64,000 nucleotides of DNA from an uncultured Myxococcales bacterium. Lineage in GTDB: Bacteria; Myxococcota_A; Polyangia; Polyangiales; Polyangiaceae. The notes under the pieces are model-generated. The model was not told the origin of the DNA and searched no databases. It was given only the letters and a program-made list of their open reading frames with translations. Below, in pieces: positions 56,188 to 64,000 of this stretch. Made by a program: the position numbers and the translations under genes. The number at the start of each line of letters is the position of its first letter. The first letter of the stretch is position 1. The stretch spans positions 21,585-85,584 of the forward strand of contig CALMUT010000087.1 in NCBI GenBank assembly GCA_937872925.1, written 5' to 3'.

Positions 56188-57537
56188 CTAGCGCACGCAG
56201 CGAACGCGGGGCTGGTTGTAAACTGTGCCGGGTGGCTGCTCGGGCTGGCTGAATCCAGTGTTCGAATACATGCCCCAGAAGTTGGTGGTGGACGCCACCA
56301 CCAGCGTACTGGACCAGTACGTCTGACCGGGCGTCGTGAAAATCCCGGGCAGCGCCGGCGTGTGAACGCCCGTATCGACCAAGAGCAACAGCTCGCGGAT
56401 CTTCGGGATGCGCCAATCCTGAAAGCCGCCGAGGCTGAGCGCGTCGCAATGGGCTTTGGCCTGCACGGGACTGTAGTCGGCGTTTGGCGGAGACGCTTCC
56501 CAGGACAGCCCCGTTTCCACCTCCTTCACAATCCCGCTGCTGCTGCTATCAAAGCGCGCTGCAGGCGGGGCTCCGTTGGCGCGGACACAGCGAACGCGTG
56601 CAAGCGGCGTCGCGGAGGGTCCGTCGATGTAGCTAACTTGGCTGATGCTTCCGTGCAGGACGATCCAGCGCAGGGCTGGGTTCCATGCTGTCGTCGTGCT
56701 GCTCCAGAATCGACTGGTTTCTGCACTCGTGGTGCTGGTGGGAAACACCGTTGCGTTCAGCGCAGGCGCCTGAATCGTGAAATCAGAAATGGAAATCAAT
56801 TCTGCGCGCGTGGGCAGACGCCAATCCGTGTGATTGTCGAGACCAAGATCGTCGCAGTAGGTTTTTGCGCCTTGCCAGGTAAAGATCGCCGCGTCGTGCT
56901 GCCGCTGCCACATCACGCAAGTTTGCTTGTCGATGGCAGTGTTGGTGCTGAGGATGAATTCGGCGGTGGCGCGCGAGTCGCCAGCGGGCACCGGCCAGCG
57001 TGGATAGTGTGCGCTTCCGTCGCCGCCCAGGAGCCCGGGACACGGGCCGGCGTCGACAACCCCTGTGTCCACGCTGGCGTCAGACGCCGCATCCACGCTG
57101 CCCGCGTCCGTTGACGCGTCCACACCGCCACTGCCGCCAGTCGTACCGCCCGTACCGCCCGCCTGACCGCCGCCCCCGCTGGTCCCGCCGGTGCCGCTTC
57201 CACCGGAGCCGGTGGTTCCGCCAGCGTCGGAGCCGCCGGCCCCGCCCACCTGACCACCGGCTCCACTTGCCCCACCCCCGGCCCCTCCGGAACCCGAGCT
57301 GCCAGCATTCCCACCCGACGGGGACCCGCCGGCGCCGCTGCTGCCCCCCAGCGATGCGTCCGCGGAACCAGTGCCGCCCCCCCCCGATGCGCCCGCGGCG
57401 CCGTCCACAGCGCCCGAACCACTCGCGCCACCGCTGCCGACGGAACCCTTGCTCGAACTGGAGCAGTTGACCGCGAGCGCTGCCGTCGCGACCATGAGGA
57501 GCATGGTGCGGTATGGCGCGGGGCGAAATGCAGACAT
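56188..57537 (-). CDS. Lipoprotein with two DUF1566 (Lcl-type) domains
   Basis: 449 residues. The lipobox region is AVNC (Cys about 25), followed by one of the longest Gly/Ser/Ala linkers of the window (about 30-165). Two DUF1566 domains follow (about 180-310 and 318-449). Each has a C-x-D-DWR-L/I-P motif (DWRLPTRAELISI, DWRIPKIRELLLL), a WSST motif and a terminal ARVRCVR/PRVRCVR. Such domains occur in surface proteins of gliding and predatory bacteria and may bind polysaccharide. Confidence 0.85.
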   Translation of the reverse strand: MSAFRPAPYRTMLLMVATAALAVNCSSSSKGSVGSGGASGSGAVDGAAGASGGGGTGSADASLGGSSGAGGSPSGGNAGSSGSGGAGGGASGAGGQVGGAGGSDAGGTTGSGGSGTGGTSGGGGQAGGTGGTTGGSGGVDASTDAGSVDAASDASVDTGVVDAGPCPGLLGGDGSAHYPRWPVPAGDSRATAEFILSTNTAIDKQTCVMWQRQHDAAIFTWQGAKTYCDDLGLDNHTDWRLPTRAELISISDFTIQAPALNATVFPTSTTSAETSRFWSSTTTAWNPALRWIVLHGSISQVSYIDGPSATPLARVRCVRANGAPPAARFDSSSSGIVKEVETGLSWEASPPNADYSPVQAKAHCDALSLGGFQDWRIPKIRELLLLVDTGVHTPALPGIFTTPGQTYWSSTLVVASTTNFWGMYSNTGFSQPEQPPGTVYNQPRVRCVR

Positions 57538-57654
57538 GAAAACACTTTCAAGGATCTGCGGCCAAAGCGCATGGTCATTTGGGTGACCAACTGCACTGGA
57601 CGGAGTCGGAGTGGATCGTTGAAGAACGAATCAAGAAAGTCGAGCAATGAGCGA

Positions 57655-57927
57655 GTGACGGTTCAGGCTGTGCCCGCACAGGCCTGCGCGATATGGGTCG
57701 CGAGCGTTGACTTGAAAAGCTCTAAGAGCAAGCTGACGCCGGCAGAATTGGCCGTCGCGCTCCTCGCAGCCGCCGGTGCCACGAATGCGGATATCGCCCG
57801 CGCCAGGCGCACCAGCCTGCGCACTGTGGCGAATCAAATGGCGTCCGTTTTTCAGAAACTAGGGGTGCGCCGGCGGCGCATGCTGCGCGTTGTGGTCGGG
57901 GGCGAGTGCGCAACGAGATCGCGTTGA
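57655..57927 (+). CDS. Short protein with LuxR-type HTH
   Basis: 90 residues from GTG 57655; the frame is open upstream to 57571. Residues about 25-80 form a GerE/LuxR-like helix-turn-helix (LTPAELAVALLAAAGATNADIARARRTSLRTVANQM...). No sensor domain is present, so it is either a stand-alone DNA-binding protein or the C-terminal part of a lost regulator. The next gene overlaps its end. Confidence 0.65.
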   Translation: MTVQAVPAQACAIWVASVDLKSSKSKLTPAELAVALLAAAGATNADIARARRTSLRTVANQMASVFQKLGVRRRRMLRVVVGGECATRSR

Positions 57928-58946
57928 GTGTTCTGGAAGCGGCCTATCATCTCGATAGCGATGAAAGGACTTGGCTAGGCGCCCTCGCAGAGAGTGTGCG
58001 GGTGCTGGCAAATTCTGACGCCGGAACCCTCGCTGTGATCTATGAGCCGGAGCCGGCGCCGTTCTTCGTGCGCAATGTTGCGCACGCCACGGGACCAGAC
58101 ACGCCGAAAACGGACACCGTTTTGGAAGCGTTCTACGATCTCGAGTCCTTCGCGAAACTGGATCCCTTCGCGGCGCGAACGCTGCACAGCATCACCGTCT
58201 GCGAAACATCCAGCGAATACGTCGCGGCGAGCCCAAACCCCGAAATCCTCGACATGCTGTTCGGCCGAAAGTTTCACGACCTGAACGTGCGCGATGCGTT
58301 CAACATACAGGGTACGGATCTGGCCGGGCGCGCGCTGTGCCTGATGGTGCCCCGTTCGACGACGACCAGTCTTTCCCCAACGACGCGCGCCGTGTGGCGC
58401 CGCGTCGCCGTGCATTTGGGCGCGGCGCTGCGATTGCGTATGTCGCTGGCGCAGCAGGCGGAGACCGCGCCTCTGGACCGCGCCGCGGCTATCTTCGACG
58501 GACGCACACTCGCTTGTGAGGACGCGAGAGGGACAGCGCAGGAAACAACCGTGCTCGCGAACCTCCGCGAGGCGGTGAAGGCGGTGGACCGCGCTCGCAG
58601 TCGCGCCGTGCGGCAAGACGCACCGCAAGCGCTCGAACTGTGGCGCGGACTTTTTGCAGGTCGCTATTCGCTGGCCGACGTCTTCGACTCCGACGGCCGG
58701 CGTCATATCGTTGTGCACGAAAACGAACCCGCTGTCGAAGCGGACCGAAGATTGACGCGTCGGGAGACTCAAGCCGCGCTCCTAGCAGCGGCCGCACACG
58801 ATGACGCCCATGGCGCATATGCGTTGGGCGTCTCGCGCTCTACGTTTCGCGCACACCTTCGCCGCGGTTTGCGAAAACTCGGAGTGTCCGATCGCGCACA
58901 GTTGATCGAAATCGCAGATGCGCTTCGCAGGGAGGAAGCCGAATAG
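57906..58946 (+). CDS. LuxR-family transcriptional regulator
   Basis: 346 residues from GTG 57906; TTG 57924, overlapping the previous stop, is an alternative. The N-terminal part (about 1-200) is a sensor-like domain of unknown type. The C-terminal part (about 280-340; LTRRETQAALLAAAAHDDAHGAYALGVSRSTFRAHLRRGLRKLGV) is a LuxR-type HTH. It probably regulates genes together with the short HTH protein just upstream. The target is unknown. Confidence 0.75.
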   Translation: MRNEIALSVLEAAYHLDSDERTWLGALAESVRVLANSDAGTLAVIYEPEPAPFFVRNVAHATGPDTPKTDTVLEAFYDLESFAKLDPFAARTLHSITVCETSSEYVAASPNPEILDMLFGRKFHDLNVRDAFNIQGTDLAGRALCLMVPRSTTTSLSPTTRAVWRRVAVHLGAALRLRMSLAQQAETAPLDRAAAIFDGRTLACEDARGTAQETTVLANLREAVKAVDRARSRAVRQDAPQALELWRGLFAGRYSLADVFDSDGRRHIVVHENEPAVEADRRLTRRETQAALLAAAAHDDAHGAYALGVSRSTFRAHLRRGLRKLGVSDRAQLIEIADALRREEAE

Positions 58947-58966
58947 TTCGCTTGACTAGTAGCAAC

Positions 58967-59725
58967 CTACGGCTTGAGGCGCCCCTTGATCAGTCCCAGC
59001 GCCCGACCGGTGCGATCGGCAACGCGTGTTTCTGCGAGCACGGTCGCATAGGAGTTACCGCGCAGGCGATGGAACGCACTGAGGTAGCCGTTCGCAACGG
59101 CCAAGCCGCCGTTCTTGAGTAGGGCAGCGACCATGTTGGCGTTGGGCGCTTGCAGCAGTCCGTCTGAGAAGCCCTTCTCGTAGGAGTTCCTGCGGAAGAA
59201 CTGAACGGAGGCACGGTCTTCGTCAATCACGTGAAAGATGCGTGCCGTCGGCGCGAACACCACACCGATCCCCTTGCGCTTCAAGCGCAGACTGATCTCG
59301 ATGTCTTCGGAATAGCCCGCAGCGCCCTTGCCCAGGTCCTCGCGAAAGGCGCTCATTTCTTGAAAGAGAGCGCCCTCGAAGAACATATTGCCACCGTACA
59401 AGTGGATGTCCGCCGGCCCTTCGGGGTGGTTCGCTGTTTCGCCGAGCACAGTCACCAGCCGACCACGCAGCCATTCGGGGCGCGCCTCTTCGAACTTCAG
59501 GGAAATTGCGCCTTGCTGAGCGCGCGAGCGATGGGTCTTGGCGACGCGCAGATGCTCCCGTGCTGCGTCCGGATCGACATGCTGGTCGTCATCCGTAAAG
59601 AAAACGTATTGCCCTTCGGCTTCGCGAATCCCGCGATTGCGAGCTGCGGACAGCCCGGGGATCGGCTCGTACACATAGCGAACGGGAAACGGCGCCCGCA
59701 CTGATGTGTCGGCGGTGTTCGTCAT
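58967..59725 (-). pseudogene. Family 2 glycosyltransferase lacking its N-terminus
   Basis: 252 residues with clear GT2 features: YEPIPGLSAARNRGI, the DxD-like FTDDDQHVDPD, NMFFEGALFQ and the YSEDIEISLRLKRKG acceptor-site motif. The first 50-60 residues of the family (nucleotide-binding VSVVIPTYN strand) are missing, and the sequence upstream of ATG 59725 does not supply them in any frame. Transfer of a sugar to an envelope glycan is the expected role of intact relatives; this version is probably inactive. Confidence 0.7.
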
Positions 59726-60087
59726 CGGGGAATCGCGCGAGGGCGCTTCATCGACGGACGCAATCTGGAGAGGCGCGCGGTTTTCGAAGTCGGAAAGTCG
59801 ATTCTGATGGATTCGGGGTCCCCGGAGGACTCAGCCCGCGTGGCTGTTAGCCGGTATTTTTTGGAGGTATCACACGAAGGCGGAAGGACGGACGCGCTTG
59901 TGACGCGCTTCGAGATGCCCGACGGGCCAACGGGGTGGGGCAACCCAACCTCAGCCTCGGGAGACGCCGAGGTTGCCTGGCAACGGTGGTGCCGGGTTGG
60001 TTCGGGAGGATCAGAGCTTCGGCAAGCCGGCGGGGTCCCACCGCTGGCACCGCAAGCGCTTCTGGCGCTGGTGCATTCCCGGGGTGG
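59726..60087. other. Non-coding stretch with overlapping inverted repeats
   Basis: No convincing gene. It contains CAACCTC (59946-59952) facing GAGGTTG (59969-59975), overlapping the dyad GTTGCC-T-GGCAAC (59972-59984). The rest is featureless. Confidence 0.5.
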
Positions 60088-60612
60088 TTAGAGAGGGCTG
60101 CAAAACATACGATCCCCAACTCGGACGGAGCACACCGTCCCGAACTTGCAGTGCGCGTCGCGGGAGCAGGGGACGGATGCGGGCCCAGCCCATACGCTCG
60201 GAAGAATGCTGTCGTACTGCTCACAAACGGGGAGCCCCGACGCTAGGTCTTTCGGACACTGCACCCAGCCGCAGACATCGCAGATGGACGGCAGTTGCAC
60301 ACAACCCCCTCCTGACGGATCGCAGGTGACAGCAACGATTTGCGTTTTCTCGAAACACGAGCACATGGTCGCGTCGTCGGGCGGGCATAGGCCTGTCGTG
60401 TCGCCGCTGTAGGTCGGGAGATCGTAGCCCCCGGAGCAACCGGCATCTGGGGGATCCGACTTTGCATCGGCAACACTCGAGTCCGCCGCCGCGTCCGCGG
60501 TGCCGTCCAAGGCCGCGTCCGCGCCCGCATCACGTCCGTCGTTGCCGCCGCTGTCGGATGCGCAACCTGCTGATGTTGCAAAAACGACTGTAAGTACGGC
60601 TGTAGCTCTCAT
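60088..60612 (-). CDS. Cys-rich lipoprotein
   Basis: 174 residues from ATG 60612; the upstream frame is not believed. The lipobox is SAGC. An Asp/Ala-rich linker (about 25-60) is followed by a domain with about sixteen cysteines (MCSCFEKTQ, ICDVCGWVQC, PCSRDAHCKFGTVC), like other small disulfide-rich surface lipoproteins here. Function is unknown. Confidence 0.78.
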   Translation of the reverse strand: MRATAVLTVVFATSAGCASDSGGNDGRDAGADAALDGTADAAADSSVADAKSDPPDAGCSGGYDLPTYSGDTTGLCPPDDATMCSCFEKTQIVAVTCDPSGGGCVQLPSICDVCGWVQCPKDLASGLPVCEQYDSILPSVWAGPASVPCSRDAHCKFGTVCSVRVGDRMFCSPL

Positions 60613-61011
60613 GGTCAACCTCAACTTGCCAACCACGCGACGCCAAAAGTGGTGGACGAAAGGGTCGAAGCGTCCCAAACGAAGATTCGCATGGAGTAGT
60701 TCTTAGTGCTCCCGGGAGTCTAAGCCGACCAAAGCGCTCGCGCGAAAAGACGGCGCGGAAAGTTCACGTAACATCCGTTCCACGATCTAGTTGTTTCACC
60801 CAGAGTGGAATGACGGCCGATGTAAGCGTAATGAAGAAGCGTCAGGAGATCGGACGCGGCCTGCGCCTCTGCGTGAACCAGAAATGTCAGCGCCTCGAAT
60901 ACACGATCGACGTCGATAGCGCCGACCATCCGCGCGCCACGCGTCCTGGCGCGCCCACCTTGGACTTACCTTCGGGCGTGCGATCATCGCCGCGAACGCT
61001 AGCCCATGCGC
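60613..61011. other. Intergenic region with 65-bp repeat and a possible gene remnant
   Basis: It contains the right copy of the 65-bp repeat (60715-60779). A minus-strand frame (60720-60929) encodes 69 residues with helix-like composition (VFEALTFLVHAEAQAASDLL) and runs into the repeat. It may be a gene remnant, but it is too weak to annotate as a gene. Confidence 0.5.
60715..60779. repeat. 65-bp direct repeat, right copy
   Basis: Second copy of 55981-56045, in the same orientation with two differences, 4,734 bp apart. Confidence 0.85.
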
Positions 61012-62049
61012 TCACTCGATCGGAACGCGAAGCGCGTCGATCTCGATCTCGACTTTGCCCTCGCCGATGATCGTACCTTTCTTCTTTCCTTTCGGATCCT
61101 CGATCTTGACCACCAGCCAAAGGGCCTTGAGTGCCTCGTTTCTGGTCGTCGGAGCGCGATGAACCCCATCCTTCCTCAGGTGCGGGGCGAATACGTACGC
61201 GCCAGCTTTGAGATCCTTGGCAGTCGCCAATCGGGTTCGCCAGGCGTGAGGCACCATGACGACCTCGCCGTCAGAAACGTGAACGAACTTGCCTTGACCC
61301 CCGTCGCTCAGCGGCGCGTCTGGCTTGAGAGGCAAGGACGCATGCACGAACATATGACGCTGGTTCGGAAGCGGCTGCTTACTTACGAACATGTGCTCTT
61401 CGCCGAGGAAATGTCGGTCCTCGCTTCCCTGGCGCTCGAGCCGCGGCGACGGGTCATCGTCCAGAATGCGCAGCGTGGCGGGCGGGGCCAAAAATCCACC
61501 CGCCCAAAGCACGTAGCCTTCCTTCAGCGAGCGAATGCTGACCACGCGAGCGATGATCCACGGACGCTCGTGGGCCTCGGTGGCATCTTTCGGAGCTACC
61601 AGCGTTTCTTTGTCGCGCTTCCAGTGCGCAGCGACCAGCATGCCCGGAACGACTTCGTCGGCCCTGGCTGCGTGAGTCTTCCAATAGTACTTGGTTTCGA
61701 CTTGCTCCTTCTTGTTGAAGTCCCACAACATGGCGGCCGCTCCCGGCGCCGTCGGCGGCTCCACGACGGTTGCCGCTCGCGCAAAGGCGTGGTTGCGGAT
61801 GTAGGGTGATTGCATCATCAACACTATGTCGGCGCCCAGGTAGTGGTTCGCGGGAACGCCATCCGAAGGGATCGCCGGAGGGACGAACGCAGCCGGCTCG
61901 GCAGTGGGAGTGTTGGGTGCGTCGGCGGGCTGGGGATCCATCGTGGGGACGCCGGCCGGCCCACTTGGTGCAGCGGAACCACCGCCGCAGCCGACCAAGT
62001 TGATGGGTACTGTCAACGCGCAACACATAACCAAGAGGCGGGAAAGCAT
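61012..62049 (-). CDS. Hypothetical lipoprotein
   Basis: 345 residues from ATG 62049. The lipobox is VGC. A Pro/Ala linker runs from about 25 to 60, then a soluble domain of about 280 residues has LWDFNKKEQVETKYYWKTH and repeated beta strands such as HFLGEEHMFV and KFVHVSDGEVVMVP. No family is recognised. It is probably periplasmic or on the inner leaflet of the outer membrane. Confidence 0.8.
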   Translation of the reverse strand: MLSRLLVMCCALTVPINLVGCGGGSAAPSGPAGVPTMDPQPADAPNTPTAEPAAFVPPAIPSDGVPANHYLGADIVLMMQSPYIRNHAFARAATVVEPPTAPGAAAMLWDFNKKEQVETKYYWKTHAARADEVVPGMLVAAHWKRDKETLVAPKDATEAHERPWIIARVVSIRSLKEGYVLWAGGFLAPPATLRILDDDPSPRLERQGSEDRHFLGEEHMFVSKQPLPNQRHMFVHASLPLKPDAPLSDGGQGKFVHVSDGEVVMVPHAWRTRLATAKDLKAGAYVFAPHLRKDGVHRAPTTRNEALKALWLVVKIEDPKGKKKGTIIGEGKVEIEIDALRVPIE

Positions 62050-62256
62050 TCCGGCGAGAATACTCAGCTGGGTGACGGCACACAACTACCCGCACGGGAA
62101 AAAGCTGAACCCACTCCCAAGCAGGATTGAGTCGGCTTTCGGATGGCGATGCGTCACGCTGCCCGTCATGTGGGCGTTCGGTGTTGTGGTGATTTCTCGC
62201 CGAGCGGCGGCGCGGTGACAGCTGTACTAGTGTTCGCTCGTATGGAGGAGTGGGAG

Positions 62257-62809
62257 ATGGCGCTTGTCGCCGTTCTGTGCGCCGCATGCGGCCCTAACCT
62301 CGGCGGCGCGGCAAGTCCTGGGGGCGCCGAGGCTCGCGACGCGCCAGTGGCTGCTGCGCCGGCGCCCAAGCCACCGGCTGGCCCCGCGGTTCCAACTCCC
62401 GCGCCGTCGGATGTGGCAAAGTGCGGGGAGTGGCACCGGCGGTGGAAGCAACGCGAGCGGCGGCGCCAGTCCTGGAACACCTCCAGGGAGCGGCACAACC
62501 GATCCCTGTGCGGCATCGGGCGGCGCTTCAGCCGGCAACGGCGGTGCGGGCGGTGCGGAAACGGGTCCGACAACAGGCGGAGCCGGGGGCAGTGTTCCCA
62601 CGACCGGCGGCACTTCCGGAGGTGGAGGATCGCCGCCAAGCGGCGGTGCGGGCGGTGGCACTCCCACGACCGGCGGCACTTCCGGGGGTGGCGGCTCGCC
62701 GCCAAGCGGCGGCGCGGGTGGTGGGCCCCCAGCGACTGGTGGCATCGGTGGGGGAAATCCCCCCGGCCCGCAGACACCGCCCGGGTTCATGCGCTTCACG
62801 TCTTGGTAA
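62257..62809 (+). pseudogene. Frameshifted Gly-rich lipoprotein
   Basis: From ATG 62257 (GGAGGAG upstream) the frame gives a short hydrophobic start with ACG and a Pro/Ala linker ending AKCG. The natural continuation (GSGTGGGSNASGG...) lies in the next frame, so one base is missing in the GGGG run near 62427. The second part contains a 66-bp tandem DNA repeat encoding GGTSGGGGSPPSGGAGGG. A weak signal peptide supports decay. Confidence 0.6.
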
Positions 62810-62855
62810 CGCGCGGGCGGCTGCGAATCCGCTTTCGGTGCGTCCGGGCCTCACA

Positions 62856-63773
62856 CTACCAGCAGTAGCAAGTTCCCTGGCTGCCCTTGGTTCCGCAGCC
62901 GCCCGTCGTGGCATCGACGCATTGACTCGTGCCCCAAGCGCAGATCGTACTGCAGGACACGGAGGGATCCCCGTTGTGGCCGTGGGTCCAGACGCAGTAG
63001 CCCTTGTGGCAAACGCGATCCGAGTCACAGCTACCGCACCCGCCCCCACAACCATCAGAACCACAAGCGTCCCTGGATACGCAGCTGGAACTGCAGCACG
63101 CGTCGCCCTCGTCCGCTTTGCCGTCGCAATCGTTGTCGACCTTGTCACAGACCTCTTTCTTCGGTGTGACTTCGCCAGAGCAAGGCCCCCAATCCCCAGC
63201 GGTGCAGACTTGCACACCCGCTTTGCACGCGCCCACGCCCTTCGTACTGGAGGCGCCGGAATAGCAACTCTGGGACGAGCCGCCCACGCAGCCGCAGCCC
63301 TCGTCGACGGTGCCGTCGCAGTTGTCGTCGACCCCATCGCAGGTTTCCACCGCAGACCCGGGGAAGGCGACGCATTGACCAGGTTTACCTGCTACGCAAC
63401 TGGGCGCCGTGGCTGCGCACAACCCCTCGCCACACGTCAGATCGCCGATGCCTTCATCGACCATGCCGTCACAGTCGTTGTCGACGCTGTCGCAGATCTC
63501 GGCCGCCGGAGTGACTTCTCCAAGGCAAGCTTCCCACGCGTTGCCGGAGCAGCGACGGCTCCCAGCCTTGCAAGCACCGACGTTCTCCGTCGCGGCAGGT
63601 CCGGTGTAACAGGCCGTGGTCTCGCCCACCGCGCAGCTGATTCCGTCCGCGGGGCGATCGGCCGCAATGCCTTCCAGATCATGAATCGTCAGGCAGCCGT
63701 TCACGATGCACAGCGAGAGCAGAGCGGTGGCTCCGATAGCAAACAGGTTGCGGCCGTAACGCAAATTCCACAT
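62856..63773 (-). CDS. MopE-like metal-binding repeat lipoprotein
   Basis: 305 residues. The lipobox is VNGC (Cys about 27). Three putative calcium/metal-binding motifs of the MopE type are present (DNDCDGMVDEG, DDNCDGTVDEG, DNDCDGKADEG), each following an ETCD/EICD segment and a Cys-rich module. The protein ends in a Cys-rich tail (CYCW). About 35 cysteines suggest a rigid disulfide-rich surface protein. The gene is well preserved and typical of myxobacteria. Confidence 0.88.
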   Translation of the reverse strand: MWNLRYGRNLFAIGATALLSLCIVNGCLTIHDLEGIAADRPADGISCAVGETTACYTGPAATENVGACKAGSRRCSGNAWEACLGEVTPAAEICDSVDNDCDGMVDEGIGDLTCGEGLCAATAPSCVAGKPGQCVAFPGSAVETCDGVDDNCDGTVDEGCGCVGGSSQSCYSGASSTKGVGACKAGVQVCTAGDWGPCSGEVTPKKEVCDKVDNDCDGKADEGDACCSSSCVSRDACGSDGCGGGCGSCDSDRVCHKGYCVWTHGHNGDPSVSCSTICAWGTSQCVDATTGGCGTKGSQGTCYCW

Positions 63774-63847
63774 CCAGATCCGCTGATCTTATCGCAACGC
63801 GGCGAGGGTGGCGGCGCAATCGCAAGGCTTGCAACGGATGCGGCGCC

Positions 63848-64000
63848 TCAGTGGCGACTTCTGAGCCCCGGCGCTAGGCGCAGCCGCGCCGCGGAACTAC
63901 CCGGTTCAGCGGTGAGAACCAGGCTGATTCCCGCGCCGCCCACGATCGCCGCGCCAACGCCCAGCACGCGCGATATTCCAAGCCGGGACAGGGCTGCCTC
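63848..64000 (-). CDS. C-terminus of a membrane-anchored hypothetical protein
   Basis: The last 50 codons of a gene that enters from beyond the window: a hydrophobic helix (VLGVGAAIVGGAGISLVLTA) followed by a short basic tail ending LRSRH and TGA at 63848. It resembles the end of myxobacterial proteins that carry a C-terminal anchor. The upstream body is not visible. Confidence 0.55.
   Translation of the reverse strand, partial: EAALSRLGISRVLGVGAAIVGGAGISLVLTAEPGSSAARLRLAPGLRSRH

Noticed and set aside
62420..62430. Phase-variable homopolymer in the Gly-rich lipoprotein
   Set aside because: The G run has only four bases, too short for typical slipped-strand switching; a simple frameshift is more likely.

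Overview
The window looks like a chromosomal segment of a myxobacterium, most likely from the Polyangiales/Sorangiineae side. This is inferred from several signs: very high GC with G/C-ending codons; frequent GTG and TTG starts; a myxobacterial pilMNOPQ cluster; a C-terminal tail of the MYXO-CTERM type; Cys-rich CGDG repeats and MopE-like DNDCDG repeats; and more than ten lipoproteins, many carrying Gly/Ser/Ala-rich low-complexity linkers behind the lipobox. No RNA gene, CRISPR array or complete transposon was found.

Layout. 1-5300: a partial hypothetical gene, a large TPR-like lipoprotein, an ABC-type ATPase and a small lipoprotein, then about 1 kb without convincing genes that holds two diverged copies of a palindrome-bearing repeat around an 18-bp tandem array. 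5272-11522 (minus): the type IV pilus cluster pilM-N-O-P-Q. The 3' end of pilQ and its terminator are present as a four-unit tandem array. 11875-21416: a LysM/M15-type peptidase, an N-acetylglutamate synthase-like protein, a multi-receiver adenylate cyclase, an orphan CheB, a membrane MutS-like ATPase and a YceI protein. 21726-26210 (plus): an FHA-GGDEF diguanylate cyclase followed by a tightly overlapping operon of class III aminotransferase, LuxE-like acyl-protein synthetase and LuxC-like acyl-CoA reductase, which could turn an acyl group into an aldehyde and then an amine.

26424-38133 (minus): a lipoprotein with a possible Cys/His hydrolase fold, a LOG protein, a patatin, a 1,687-residue TPR protein with an embedded C39-like peptidase domain, NnrS, a LamG lipoprotein and two envelope proteins. 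38286-50867: a PP2C-cNMP fusion, GTP-dependent PEP carboxykinase, a radical SAM protein resembling tetraether/membrane-spanning lipid synthases, a three-gene overlapping operon ending in a YkgJ Cys-cluster protein, a MYXO-CTERM protein, a HELVH metallopeptidase lipoprotein, a Sel1-repeat lipoprotein and a Cys-rich lipoprotein.

50834-55017 is a genomic scrapyard. A 679-bp segment carrying the tail of an IS91-like transposase is present twice at an offset of 3,150 bp with two mismatches. It lies among a frameshifted alpha/beta hydrolase, a kinase fragment and a truncated Uma2 gene. 55200-64000 is accessory in character: two 65-bp direct repeats 4.7 kb apart enclose lipoproteins, a pair of LuxR-type regulators and an N-terminally truncated glycosyltransferase. 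More lipoproteins, one of them frameshifted, follow to the window end.
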